This document shows positions 26,376 through 35,550 of a stretch of DNA of 36,098 nt, piece after piece. The notes below the pieces were generated by a model that was given only the letters and a program-made list of their open reading frames with translations, did not search any database and was not told the DNA's origin. Each line of letters begins with the position of its first letter. Position 1 is the stretch's first letter. This DNA comes from Synechococcus sp. (lineage in GTDB: Bacteria > Cyanobacteriota > Cyanobacteriia > PCC-6307 > Cyanobiaceae): contig JAAXIH010000044.1 in NCBI GenBank assembly GCA_012270465.1, forward strand, positions 1-36,098. Direction: 5' to 3'. The position numbers were made by a program, and so were the translations under genes.

Positions 26376-27374
26376 ATGACCAAACAACTTCGAAATCTCT
26401 TATTCGCCAGTTTGGCGGTGGTGCTGGCTGTGGCCTGCTCCAAGCCTTCCACATCCATTGGCGGTGAGCCCATTGTTTTGGGTTACAGCAACTGGGCTGG
26501 CTGGTGGCCTTGGGCCATCGCTGTTGAAGAGAAGCTGTTTGAAAAGAATGGCGTCAACGTTGAGATGAAATGGTTTGACGGTTATGTGCAGTCGATGGAA
26601 ACATTTGCCGCAGGCAAAATCGATGGCAACTCCCAAACCCTGAATGACACCATCTCTTTCTTGCCTGGTGAGAATGGTGGTCAAGTTGTTGTGCTGGTGA
26701 ATGACAATTCAGCTGGCAATGATCAAATCATTGCTGATGAGGATATTGAGACCATCAGTGATCTGAAAGGAAAAACGGTCGCGGTTGAAGAAGGTGTTGT
26801 TGATGATTTCCTGCTGAGCCTGGCCCTGCGCGATGTGGGCCTTAGCCGTGATGACGTGATCATCAAGGGCATGCCGACCGACCAGGCTGCAACCGCCTTT
26901 GCTGCTGGTCAGGTGGATGCTGTTGGCGCATTCCCTCCTTACACCGGCACCGCCATGCAGCGTGAGGGTGCCCATGTCATCGCCAGCTCCAAGGAATACC
27001 CCGGTGCCATCCCTGATTTGTTGGCCGTCAGCGGTGATCTGATCAAAGAACGTCCTGAGGATGTTCAGAAGATCGTTGATACCTGGTGGGATGTGCGCGA
27101 GTTCATGGCTGCCAATCCCGAAAAATCGGAGCAGATCATGGCCAAGCGTGCTGGCATCCCCACTGCCGAATACGAGCAGTACAAGGCCGGCACCACCTTC
27201 TTCACGGTGGAGCAAAACGTTGAGGCGTTTAGTGATGGTCAGGGGATGCAGTTCATGCCCTATGCCGCCCAGAAGATGGCTGACTTCATGGTCTCAGTCG
27301 GCTTCATTCCGGAAAAGCCGGATATGAGCAACCTGTTTGATCCCTCCTTCATCAAGACCATCGCGGCGTCTTGA
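26376..27374 (+). CDS. ABC transporter substrate-binding lipoprotein (NMT1/TauA/SsuA family), probable guanidine importer
   Basis: Lipobox LAVAC; GGEPIVLGYSNWAGWWPWAIAVEEKLFEKNGVNVEMKWFDGYVQSMETFAAGKIDGNSQTLND. Confidence 0.88.
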   Translation: MTKQLRNLLFASLAVVLAVACSKPSTSIGGEPIVLGYSNWAGWWPWAIAVEEKLFEKNGVNVEMKWFDGYVQSMETFAAGKIDGNSQTLNDTISFLPGENGGQVVVLVNDNSAGNDQIIADEDIETISDLKGKTVAVEEGVVDDFLLSLALRDVGLSRDDVIIKGMPTDQAATAFAAGQVDAVGAFPPYTGTAMQREGAHVIASSKEYPGAIPDLLAVSGDLIKERPEDVQKIVDTWWDVREFMAANPEKSEQIMAKRAGIPTAEYEQYKAGTTFFTVEQNVEAFSDGQGMQFMPYAAQKMADFMVSVGFIPEKPDMSNLFDPSFIKTIAAS

Positions 27375-28192
27375 TGGCGGCGTCAGCAACGGATGGCGGG
27401 GGCGTTAAGCCCCTGCCTTTGCTGTCGATTGGAGCCACTCCATCGCCCTTGGTGCGCAGCGGGTTGCAGGTGTCGTCCCTGCTGATCCCGCTGTTGCTTT
27501 GGACGGTGATTAGTGCCCTGGAACTGGTGGACGGCAAATTTTTGCCGTCTCCAGCAGCGGTGCTGGAGTCGCTCGCCTCGATGGCACGGGAGGGGATCCT
27601 GTTTCAGGACATCGTGGCCAGCACTGGCCGGGTGTTTGCCGGCTTTTTCTTGGCCACTCTTGTGGCGGTGCCCTTGGGCATCTGCATGGGCGTCTATCCC
27701 GCGATCTGCGCCCTGTGTGAGCCCTTGATCGCGATGCTGCGCTACATGCCAGCCGCTGCGTTCATTCCCCTGCTCATCATCTATTTGGGCATCGGGGAAG
27801 AACCCAAGATTGCGCTGATTTTTCTAGGCACTGTTTATTTCAACGTCTTGATGGTGATGGATGCCGTCAAGTTCGTTCCCAAAGAGCTCATTGAAACCAC
27901 CCTCACCCTTGGTGGCCGCGGCCGCCAGGTGTTGGTGCAGGTGGTGGCGCGCTACAGCCTGCCCAGCATCATCGACACCCTGCGCATCAACATCGCCACC
28001 TCTTGGAACTTGGTGGTTGTGGCCGAACTGGTGGCCGCTGAGGTGGGCTTGGGCAAACGCATTCAGCTGGCGCAGCGTTTCTTCCGCACCGATCAGATCT
28101 TTGCCGAGTTGATCGTGCTGGGGTTGATCGGCTTTGCCATCGACATGGGCTTTCGGTTGTTGTTGCGGTTGTCGTGCCGCTGGGCCCTGTAA
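27374..28192 (+). CDS. ABC transporter permease (SsuC/TauC-like), probable guanidine importer
   Basis: TGATG overlap with the preceding gene; FIPLLIIYLGIGEEPKIALIFLGTVYFNVLM EAA-loop region typical of SsuC/TauC permeases. Confidence 0.88.
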   Translation: MAASATDGGGVKPLPLLSIGATPSPLVRSGLQVSSLLIPLLLWTVISALELVDGKFLPSPAAVLESLASMAREGILFQDIVASTGRVFAGFFLATLVAVPLGICMGVYPAICALCEPLIAMLRYMPAAAFIPLLIIYLGIGEEPKIALIFLGTVYFNVLMVMDAVKFVPKELIETTLTLGGRGRQVLVQVVARYSLPSIIDTLRINIATSWNLVVVAELVAAEVGLGKRIQLAQRFFRTDQIFAELIVLGLIGFAIDMGFRLLLRLSCRWAL

Positions 28193-28195
28193 GCG

Positions 28196-28963
28196 ATGGA
28201 ATTGCAGGTTCGCCATCTCAGCAAAACCTTTGGTTCGGGCCAGCACCGCAAAGAGGTGTTGCGCGACATCAGTTTTGCGCTGCGCTCTGGCGAGTTTCTT
28301 TCGTTGGTGGGAAGTTCAGGCTCAGGGAAGAGCACAATCCTGCGCTTGATAGCGGGTCTTGAGCAGCCCAGTTCAGGGCAGGTGCTGGTGGATGGACAAG
28401 CCGTTCAGGGTCCGGGCCCTGATCGCGGCATGGTTTTTCAGAAATACAGCCTCTACCCGTGGCTGAGTGCGGCTGAGAACGTTGCCTTTGGCATGCGCCT
28501 GCAGGGCTTGCCGCAGCGCGACATCAAGGAGCGGACCGCCTACTTCCTCGAGGTGGTGGGTCTGCAGGATGCCGCCAGAAAGCTGCCCCGTGAGCTCTCG
28601 GGCGGAATGCAACAACGGGTCGCCATCGCCCGCACCTTGGCCACCAATCCCAAGGTGTTGCTGCTCGATGAGCCCTTTGGCGCCTTGGATTTGCAGATTC
28701 GCGAGGCCATGCAGGATTTCTTGTTGCAGCTCTGGCAGCGCACTGGCCTCACTGTGTTGTTGATCACCCACGATGTGGAGGAGGCCTTGGTGCTGGCCCA
28801 GCGGGTGCATGTGTTGGCGCCTCACCCCGGCCGGATTGTCAGCACGGTGGAGGTGGATCTCGACAAGAGTGATCTCAATCAACTGCGCTTGAGTGCGGCA
28901 TTTCTGGAGAAGAGGCGCACCTTGGCTGGGGTGTTGCGGCAATTGGAGCCCGCGCTGGTCTGA
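28196..28963 (+). CDS. ABC transporter ATP-binding protein (SsuB/TauB-like), probable guanidine importer
   Basis: GSSGSGKST Walker A, ELSGGMQQRVAIART signature, VLLLDEPFGALD Walker B. Confidence 0.93.
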   Translation: MELQVRHLSKTFGSGQHRKEVLRDISFALRSGEFLSLVGSSGSGKSTILRLIAGLEQPSSGQVLVDGQAVQGPGPDRGMVFQKYSLYPWLSAAENVAFGMRLQGLPQRDIKERTAYFLEVVGLQDAARKLPRELSGGMQQRVAIARTLATNPKVLLLDEPFGALDLQIREAMQDFLLQLWQRTGLTVLLITHDVEEALVLAQRVHVLAPHPGRIVSTVEVDLDKSDLNQLRLSAAFLEKRRTLAGVLRQLEPALV

Positions 28964-30018
28964 TGCCTGAGGTGGCATTTCTCCCGGGCTGGCTGTATCA
29001 AGATCCAGCCATCGCCCAGTGGGAGCGCGATGGCTATGCCAAGCAGTGGTGGCATCCGCTGGCGGCTGTTTCGCAACTGCAGCCGGGCCAAGCCGTAGCG
29101 CTGCCGTTGTTGGGTGAATCGCTGCTGCTCACCCGTGAGCTGGATGGTGTGGTGCGCTGTTTTCGCAACCGCTGCCCACACCGCGGCGTTGAGTTGATGC
29201 CCGCTGATGGCGCGGCTCTGTCTTGCCGCAAGCTGATTTGCCCTTATCACGGCTGGACCTACAACCTTGAAGGCGAGCTGTTAGCCGCCGCCAGGGAAGA
29301 CGGTTTTGTTGCTGCCCTGAGGCGGGCTGATTGGCCCCTTGAGGCGTTGCCAGTTCAGCAGGACGGACCACTGATCTGGGTGGCGTTGGCTGACTCGCCC
29401 ATTCCCTTAGCCCAGCAGCTGCAGCTGATCCATGAGCAGGCTGGCGAGCAGTGGCAGGCGCCCTTGCAGCAGCAGGCCAGCAGCCGCCTCCGCCTGCAGT
29501 GCAATTGGAAAGTGGCGCACGACAACACCCTTGACGACTATCACGTCGCCATTGCTCACCCCACGACGCTGCACCGTGAGCAGGGCCCGGTTCGGGACTA
29601 TCGCCACCTAATTTCTGAGATGGCCAACGCCTTGGTCACTCCCTATCCCGAAGGCGGATCGTTTTTCACCTTTGGTTTGCCCCCGTGGACCCATGTTTTG
29701 CTGTGGCCTGATGGGCGGATGGCCCTGCTCGAGTTTTTGCCCCTGGAGCTGAGTTCGTGTGAGCTGCAGCTGCGTTTGTTTGCCAGTTCCGACCACCCCT
29801 TGGATGTTGAGATCTGGAAGCAGCAGTTGCTGGAGTTTTTGCAGGAGGACCGGCGGTTGGTCGAATCGGTGCAGCTCGGCTATCGGGCCGATTGGGTGCC
29901 AGGACCTGTGCATCAACTCGAGCAGCGGATCGTGCAGTGGCAGCAGCTTTATCAGCGCATGCTGGCTGAGGCTCAGCTCAGCCAGGAGCCTTTGCGCAGC
30001 CAGTCCGCCATCAACTGA
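28963..30018 (+). CDS. Rieske [2Fe-2S] oxygenase, alpha-subunit-like
   Basis: Rieske motif CPHRGVELMPADGAALSCRKLICPYHGWTYN and mononuclear-iron motif NTLDDYHVAIAHP; ATG overlaps the ATPase stop (TGATG). Confidence 0.9.
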   Translation: MPEVAFLPGWLYQDPAIAQWERDGYAKQWWHPLAAVSQLQPGQAVALPLLGESLLLTRELDGVVRCFRNRCPHRGVELMPADGAALSCRKLICPYHGWTYNLEGELLAAAREDGFVAALRRADWPLEALPVQQDGPLIWVALADSPIPLAQQLQLIHEQAGEQWQAPLQQQASSRLRLQCNWKVAHDNTLDDYHVAIAHPTTLHREQGPVRDYRHLISEMANALVTPYPEGGSFFTFGLPPWTHVLLWPDGRMALLEFLPLELSSCELQLRLFASSDHPLDVEIWKQQLLEFLQEDRRLVESVQLGYRADWVPGPVHQLEQRIVQWQQLYQRMLAEAQLSQEPLRSQSAIN

Positions 30019-30812
30019 TTGATCGTGGTGACATCGGCTAGTGGTTCTCCGCTCTCTGGGTGAACGGGCATGTAGCCATCAGGCCCAAACTCTGGTGTGA
30101 GTGTGAGCTGTTGCCCTGATTGGAGACGTTGCTGAGCAAAGAGCGACCAGCATTGGGCATGGGCCTCAAGAGCTTCCTGCCAGCCAGCGGTAAAGGGCTG
30201 AGGAACCCCAGCGCCTTGCTCATGGCCAACCCGGGCATGAATGTGATCCACGTGGCTGGCCATCGCCTGGATGGGGTGTAGCTCCGGGCTCATCAAGCGC
30301 TCGGCGACTACGCACCAATGGCTCACATCAGCGGTGAGCCGCAAGCTGGGGTGGGCCTTGAGGATGTCTTCGATGGCCCAGGGATTGAACAGGCTGCGGC
30401 TGCGGTGCGTTTCCAAACTCACCGGCACCGGAGTGTGGCTGAGCAATTGCAAGCAGCGCTCAAGAAAGCGGTGCTGCTGCGCCATCGGCCAGCAGTCGCT
30501 GCCTGTGATCAAGTTGATGCGGAGCGGCGCAAGCTCACAGGCCTGCTCCAGCTTGGTTTCCAGTTCGGCGAGGTGGTGCTCTGGGCTGAGTTCGAGCCTG
30601 GGGGTGTAACCACCACCGGTGGTGATCTCAACGATGAGTGGCTGGTTCTGCTGGTTCAGCAGGGTTTGGACTTCTTTGGGGCGCCAACCCTTGATGCAGG
30701 GATGTTCAAGGTTGGCTTCGAGGCCATCAAAGCCGGATTGCTTTGCGTAATTACTGGCGGCTTCGAGGCCGGCCTGCCAACCCCAGAGGGTGTGAAACAG
30801 CAGCGCTTTCAC
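29973..30812 (-). CDS. Xylose isomerase-like TIM-barrel protein (sugar phosphate isomerase/epimerase superfamily)
   Basis: Features such as SGFDGLEANL, VSLETHRSRSLFNPWAIEDILKAHPSLRLTADVSHW, HIHARVGHEQGAGVP. Confidence 0.8.
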   Translation of the reverse strand: MKALLFHTLWGWQAGLEAASNYAKQSGFDGLEANLEHPCIKGWRPKEVQTLLNQQNQPLIVEITTGGGYTPRLELSPEHHLAELETKLEQACELAPLRINLITGSDCWPMAQQHRFLERCLQLLSHTPVPVSLETHRSRSLFNPWAIEDILKAHPSLRLTADVSHWCVVAERLMSPELHPIQAMASHVDHIHARVGHEQGAGVPQPFTAGWQEALEAHAQCWSLFAQQRLQSGQQLTLTPEFGPDGYMPVHPESGEPLADVTTINQLMADWLRKGSWLS

Positions 30813-30997
30813 TGCGGCTGAGTGAACAGCTCCGGCTGGATACCGAGATAAACGGCTTCTTGAAAGAGGGCTTGCTTGGCTTGGGCATCGCCGCGGTGAT
30901 CCGCTTCGGCGTAGCGAAGCCGCAGCGATGCGATCAGGCTCGTGAGCCGCGCTGGTGACTGATGGCTGCTGTGGCGGGCCATGACAGGTGTGATCAC
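30809..30997 (-). CDS. Small hypothetical protein
   Basis: ATG/TGA-style overlap with the downstream TIM-barrel gene; helical composition (LTSLIASLRLRYAEADHRGDAQAKQALFQEAVYLGIQPELF). Confidence 0.5.
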   Translation of the reverse strand: MITPVMARHSSHQSPARLTSLIASLRLRYAEADHRGDAQAKQALFQEAVYLGIQPELFTQPQ

Positions 30998-31004
30998 AAC
31001 TCCA

Positions 31005-31619
31005 TCATGCTTGCTGCACCACCCGAAAGGTGAGATTCAGTCGGCACTGGCTCACCCGCAAGCGTTTCGGCAAGCCATGCAGCCAATGCCGCTGCGTGGG
31101 TGGATCCATCAGCAACAGGGCGCCATGGCCCAACTCGAGATCGAAATCGCGGCCTTGATGTCCCTTCTTGGGCTTGAAGCGAAAGGTGCGGCTGATCCCG
31201 AGTGAGAGCGAGGCGATGGGCGCTTCGGGGTTCAGCTCCGGTTCATCGTCGGCATGGAACCCCATGGCATCGCGACCATCGCGGTAGAGGTTCAACAGCA
31301 GTGAATTGAAGTGCCAGCCGCTGAGTTCAACGAGCTGCTCGCGGATCCGTTGGGCTGTTGGCGACCAAGGCTCCACCACATTGTCGAGTCCGGAGTAGCG
31401 ATACCCGCAGCCCGGATCGGCCATCCAGCAGGTCAGGCGCGGCAAGGGATGGCGTTTGCCGTAGAGCTGAATCGATTCCTGCTTCCAGGGAACTTCTTGC
31501 TGCAGCTGCTCCAACCACAGCGTTGCGGTGGCGGGATCCACCCACGCGGGTGCATGCCTCACCTGCAGCTTGGGTGAATCGGCGATGACAAGTTGCTTGG
31601 GTTGTATCAATGCCTGCAT
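31005..31619 (-). CDS. AlkB-like 2-oxoglutarate/Fe(II)-dependent dioxygenase
   Basis: FHADDEPELNPEAPIASLSLGISRTFRFKPKKGHQGRDFDLELGHGALLLMDPPTQRHWLHGLPK (HxD...H and RxxxxxR regions). Confidence 0.9.
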   Translation of the reverse strand: MQALIQPKQLVIADSPKLQVRHAPAWVDPATATLWLEQLQQEVPWKQESIQLYGKRHPLPRLTCWMADPGCGYRYSGLDNVVEPWSPTAQRIREQLVELSGWHFNSLLLNLYRDGRDAMGFHADDEPELNPEAPIASLSLGISRTFRFKPKKGHQGRDFDLELGHGALLLMDPPTQRHWLHGLPKRLRVSQCRLNLTFRVVQQA

Positions 31620-31668
31620 CGCGCCCTAATCATTTTTGTCTGAATGAAAGAAATGACGGGGTGATCTG

Positions 31669-32160
31669 ATGGGTCCTGTGCCCATGTTCGAGCTGATTCC
31701 GTATCAGCGCTTCCGTGATACTCCGGCGGTGCGGTTTTTCGACGTCACCATCGCCGATTCCAATGCCCGCGATTTGGTGGTGCATTCCGGCCCGGCGGTG
31801 AGCCCCCCCGACGACAAAGAGACTGGTGCTTGGCAGTTTTATTTGCATCCTCACCAAGAGGACAACCTGCTGGCTGTGCAGGGCGGACGTACCTTCTATT
31901 TGATCAACTTCCGTTGGAACTATCCGTTCCACATCGTGCGGCTTGAGGCCGGTGGCGACATCCTGCGGATTCCACCAGGAACCTTTCATCGCTCGATTTC
32001 CGATGAGGAAGGCTCAGTGGTGATGAATCAGGCCGTGCGTGAGGCCGATGCCTCGGTGGCAAGGGAATTTCGCGTGTACAACAGCGGCCGTATCCCGCGG
32101 TTGAAGGCCATCACCGCCAACTCAGCTCCGCTGCCCAAGCTCCACGGCGTCAGCTGGTGA
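31669..32160 (+). CDS. Cupin-like hypothetical protein
   Basis: FYLHPHQEDNLLAVQGGRTFYLINF...ILRIPPGTFHRSISDEEGSVVMNQAVR; cupin-type beta-barrel composition. Confidence 0.65.
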   Translation: MGPVPMFELIPYQRFRDTPAVRFFDVTIADSNARDLVVHSGPAVSPPDDKETGAWQFYLHPHQEDNLLAVQGGRTFYLINFRWNYPFHIVRLEAGGDILRIPPGTFHRSISDEEGSVVMNQAVREADASVAREFRVYNSGRIPRLKAITANSAPLPKLHGVSW

Positions 32161-33018
32161 GCTCTCCAGCTCGGTGGCTTCAATGCTCCAGGTCAACTCG
32201 CTCTGTGTGTTGGCTGGCCCGCTGAAACTGCCGTAAATAGCTGCGGTGAGCTCGGGCTTGGAGGAACTCACCAGCGGCACATAACGCTCATCGATCGCCC
32301 CTTGGCCGCTGGGATCAAAGCCGCGCCAACCAGCACCAGGCAGATACACCTCAGCCCAAGCGTGCAGGTCGTAGCGATCTGGCTTGGGAATGGCGAGGTG
32401 ATAACCGCTAACGAAGCGGGCCGGCAGGCCGATGCAGCGGCAGCATTCGATCATCACCACCGCCAGATCACGGCAGGAGCCGACCCGTTCACGCAGGGTG
32501 CGTCCAGCCGACCAGGCCGGCCCGTGGTTGCGCTGGGTGTAGCTGACCCGCTCTTGGATGATCTCGATCAGCTGCTGCAGAAAGCGCAGGCAGTGGTTGT
32601 CGCTGCCGATCAAAGCTTCTTGGGCCAGGGCAATGGCGAGGGGATCATGCTGGCCATTGGGCAGCCAACCCTGTAGATGGCAGTTCAGGTCGCTGTTGAG
32701 TTCACCAATCGGGTAGGGCAGTTGGGGTGGTTGGTCCTCCAGGCAGAGATGCAGCAGCGGCGGCTCTGTCGTGATCACCTCGGATTCAGCAATCACATCG
32801 AGCCGGTCGGTGTTGCCAACGAAGCGCACCTTTTCGATTTGATCGCCACTGGCGCATAACAGTGAAAAGCGATGGCACGGCTCGGGGTTGAAGCGCAGGC
32901 TGTGGCTACGCAGTGCCTGGAAGCCCAACGGCCGCGGTTGCAGGCAGATCCGATGGGGTCCCAACTGCACCGGATGCTCGTAGGAATAACTCAGTTGATG
33001 CCGGATCCTTACGTGCAT
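32122..33018 (-). CDS. Transglutaminase-like protease family protein
   Basis: Catalytic triad region RERVGSCRDLAVVMIECCRCIGLPARFVSGY...DLHAWAEVYLPGAGWRGFDPS. Confidence 0.92.
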   Translation of the reverse strand: MHVRIRHQLSYSYEHPVQLGPHRICLQPRPLGFQALRSHSLRFNPEPCHRFSLLCASGDQIEKVRFVGNTDRLDVIAESEVITTEPPLLHLCLEDQPPQLPYPIGELNSDLNCHLQGWLPNGQHDPLAIALAQEALIGSDNHCLRFLQQLIEIIQERVSYTQRNHGPAWSAGRTLRERVGSCRDLAVVMIECCRCIGLPARFVSGYHLAIPKPDRYDLHAWAEVYLPGAGWRGFDPSGQGAIDERYVPLVSSSKPELTAAIYGSFSGPANTQSELTWSIEATELESSPADAVELGQRS

Positions 33019-33959
33019 GGCGAGGTGGTGAAGTAGGTCTGCTGCAACTGGCTATGCACGGCATTGAGCTGGCTTTGCAGATGATCGATGCCTTGATGCA
33101 GGCCTGTGTTGATCAGGTCTTCTATCGGCATCGTCGTCCAGGTGATTCGCAACGCTTCGAGGGCCTGGCGCAAGTCCCCTTGAACTGGGTTGGCGGTGCT
33201 GCGTTCGATGCGATCCACCGTGCTGATGATTTCCTCAATGCAGTAACTCACCGAGCGGGGGAATTGGCGGTTGAGCAGCAAAAATCCAGCCACGCGCGCT
33301 GGTGTGATCTCCAGCGACTGCTTGCGCCGAAACATCTGATAGCCGCTGAGTGAGCGCAGCAGAGCGATCCATTGCAATTCATCGAGCGGACCGCCCACGT
33401 CTTCCGGGCTTGGGAGCAGCAGGAAGTACTTCACATCCAGCATGCGGGCCGTTTTGTCGGCCCGTTCCATCAGGCAGCCGAGGTTGGCAAATAGCCAGCT
33501 CTGGTCCCGCTGCATTGTGCTGTTCTGCAGGCCATAGAGGGTTTGGCAGCTGCGCCGGATCTGTTGTAGTTGCTCGGGGAGGCGTTGATGCCAGAACAGC
33601 GGGTCGTCCTGCAGCAGCAGGTGCAGCGCATTGAGCTCTTCAAACAGATCCGTCGGCAGGGTGTCGCGGATTTGGCGCGCGTTTTCGCGGGCAATCGCAA
33701 TGCAGTTGCTGATTGCATTGGGGTTCTCCGGTTGCCGTGTGATGAAGGTGATCACATCGGCCGGGCTGGCTGTTGGATGCAGCTTTTCAAACAGACGCCG
33801 GTCGGCGCAGGCATCAATCAGCGAGGTCCACTGACTGGGATTGCCAGAGGGGTTGTCGAGCGAGACGCTCCAGCCCACTTCGAGAAAACGCACCAGATTT
33901 TCGGCGCGCTCGATGTAGCGGAAAATCCAGTAAAGGCTGTCGGCTACACGGCAGAGCAT
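33009..33959 (-). CDS. Alpha-E domain-containing protein
   Basis: MLCRVADSLYWIFRYIERAENLVRFLEV...FLLLNRQFPRSVSYCI, characteristic alpha-E family; linked to transglutaminase and ATP-grasp genes. Confidence 0.9.
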   Translation of the reverse strand: MLCRVADSLYWIFRYIERAENLVRFLEVGWSVSLDNPSGNPSQWTSLIDACADRRLFEKLHPTASPADVITFITRQPENPNAISNCIAIARENARQIRDTLPTDLFEELNALHLLLQDDPLFWHQRLPEQLQQIRRSCQTLYGLQNSTMQRDQSWLFANLGCLMERADKTARMLDVKYFLLLPSPEDVGGPLDELQWIALLRSLSGYQMFRRKQSLEITPARVAGFLLLNRQFPRSVSYCIEEIISTVDRIERSTANPVQGDLRQALEALRITWTTMPIEDLINTGLHQGIDHLQSQLNAVHSQLQQTYFTTSPCT

Positions 33960-35383
33960 GGAACCACCCAGGTGTCTTTGCTGCCGCCGCCTTGGGATGA
34001 GTTCACCACCAAGGAATCGCGTTTGAGGGCCACACGCGTCAGCCCGCCTGGGGTCACCCAAGTGGATTGCCCGCGCAGCACATAGGGGCGCAGGTCCACA
34101 TGGCAGGGATAGAGCTCCCCTTCGCTGAGGGCCGGCACGGTGGAGAGTTGCAGCGTTGGCTGCGCAATGAAATTGCGGGGATTGCCGAGGATCTGTTCGC
34201 GGAACTGGGCCCGCTCCTCTGCGTTGGAGGCTGGGCCGATCAACATGCCGTAGCCACCGGCTTCCGACACCGCCTTCACCACCAGTTGCTCCAAGTTATC
34301 GAGCACAAAGGCGCGATCTGAGGGGTCAGAGCAGCGGTAGGTCTCGACGTTGGGAATGATCGTGTCTTCGCCGAGGTAGTAGCGAATGATCTCGGGGATG
34401 TAGGTGTAGATCAATTTGTCGTCGGCCACGCCGGTGCCAGGGGCATTGGCAATGGCCACTTGGCCTGCGGCGTAACACTCCATCAGCCCTGGAACACCCA
34501 GCATGGAATCAGGGCGGAAGCATTGGGGATCCAGGAAGTCGTCGTCGATGCGGCGGTAGATCACATCAACGCGGCTCAGTCCTGATGTGCTTCGCAGCCA
34601 AACCTTGCCGCCTTCACAGGTGAGATCGCTGCCTTCCACCAGCTGAACCCCCATCAGGCGGGCCAGGTAGCTGTGCTCGAAGTAGGCGCTGTTGTGAACC
34701 CCGGGCGTGAGGATCACCACATACGGTTCCGGGCTCCAGGGTGCAAGGCCCTTGAGCATGCGCAGCAACTGGGAGGGGTAGTCATCGATGGGGGCCACCC
34801 GCTGCCGTTGGAACAGATCACCAAACAGCTGTTTCATGACCCGCCTGTTTTCCAGGAAGTAGGCCACGCCGGAGGGGCAACGCAGGTTGTCTTCCAGCAC
34901 CCGCCAGGTGCCTTCACCATCACGGATCAGATCCAGCCCTGAGATGTGGCACCAGCGCTGTTGGGGAGGTTCCAGCCCTTGCATTTGTGGTCGCCACCCG
35001 AGGCTGGATTCGATCGCCTCCAGCGGGATCACTCCATCGGCCAGGATCTGCCGTTTGCCGTAGATGTCGGCGAGGAAGCAATCAATGGCTTCAAGGCGTT
35101 GCTTCAGCCCTTGATCGAGGCGCTGCCAGTCCTGTTGATCAATCAGCCGCGGCAGCGGATCAAACGGCAGGATCCGTTCACTGGCTTGGCTGTCGTTGTT
35201 GTAGAGGCGAAAGGTGGCGCCCAGGCGCTTAAGGAGTTGTTCGGCGCCGCGGTGGTCCTGGTTGAGCTGCTCCAGCCCGATGGCGCTGAGCCGGGCCATT
35301 AATTCACCGAGTGAGGAGCCCGAAGCCCGGGGTTGGTGCAGGTATTCGTCAAAACCGCTGGCGGCGGCGTAGCTCTCAAACAA
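33944..35383 (-). CDS. Circularly permuted ATP-grasp type 2 family protein
   Basis: RPQMQGLEPPQQRWCHISGLDLIRDGEGTWRVLEDNLRCPSGVAYFLENRRVM...GGYGMLIGPAS...LRPYVLRGQSTWVTPGGLTRVAL. Confidence 0.92.
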   Translation of the reverse strand: MFESYAAASGFDEYLHQPRASGSSLGELMARLSAIGLEQLNQDHRGAEQLLKRLGATFRLYNNDSQASERILPFDPLPRLIDQQDWQRLDQGLKQRLEAIDCFLADIYGKRQILADGVIPLEAIESSLGWRPQMQGLEPPQQRWCHISGLDLIRDGEGTWRVLEDNLRCPSGVAYFLENRRVMKQLFGDLFQRQRVAPIDDYPSQLLRMLKGLAPWSPEPYVVILTPGVHNSAYFEHSYLARLMGVQLVEGSDLTCEGGKVWLRSTSGLSRVDVIYRRIDDDFLDPQCFRPDSMLGVPGLMECYAAGQVAIANAPGTGVADDKLIYTYIPEIIRYYLGEDTIIPNVETYRCSDPSDRAFVLDNLEQLVVKAVSEAGGYGMLIGPASNAEERAQFREQILGNPRNFIAQPTLQLSTVPALSEGELYPCHVDLRPYVLRGQSTWVTPGGLTRVALKRDSLVVNSSQGGGSKDTWVVPCSAV

Positions 35384-35550
35384 AACGGTGCAGGGGGTAT
35401 TGCCTGGATTGTTCCGTTTGGCGAACCCCCCTCAAGGTCACGCTTGCTACCGAGCCAGGACCCGCCTAGTTGGCAGTTTTCGGGTTTGTTACGAGCAACA
35501 CCAAAAACAGCGCAATGGTCGCGGTTGCAACATCAGACGCGTGGGTCCAA

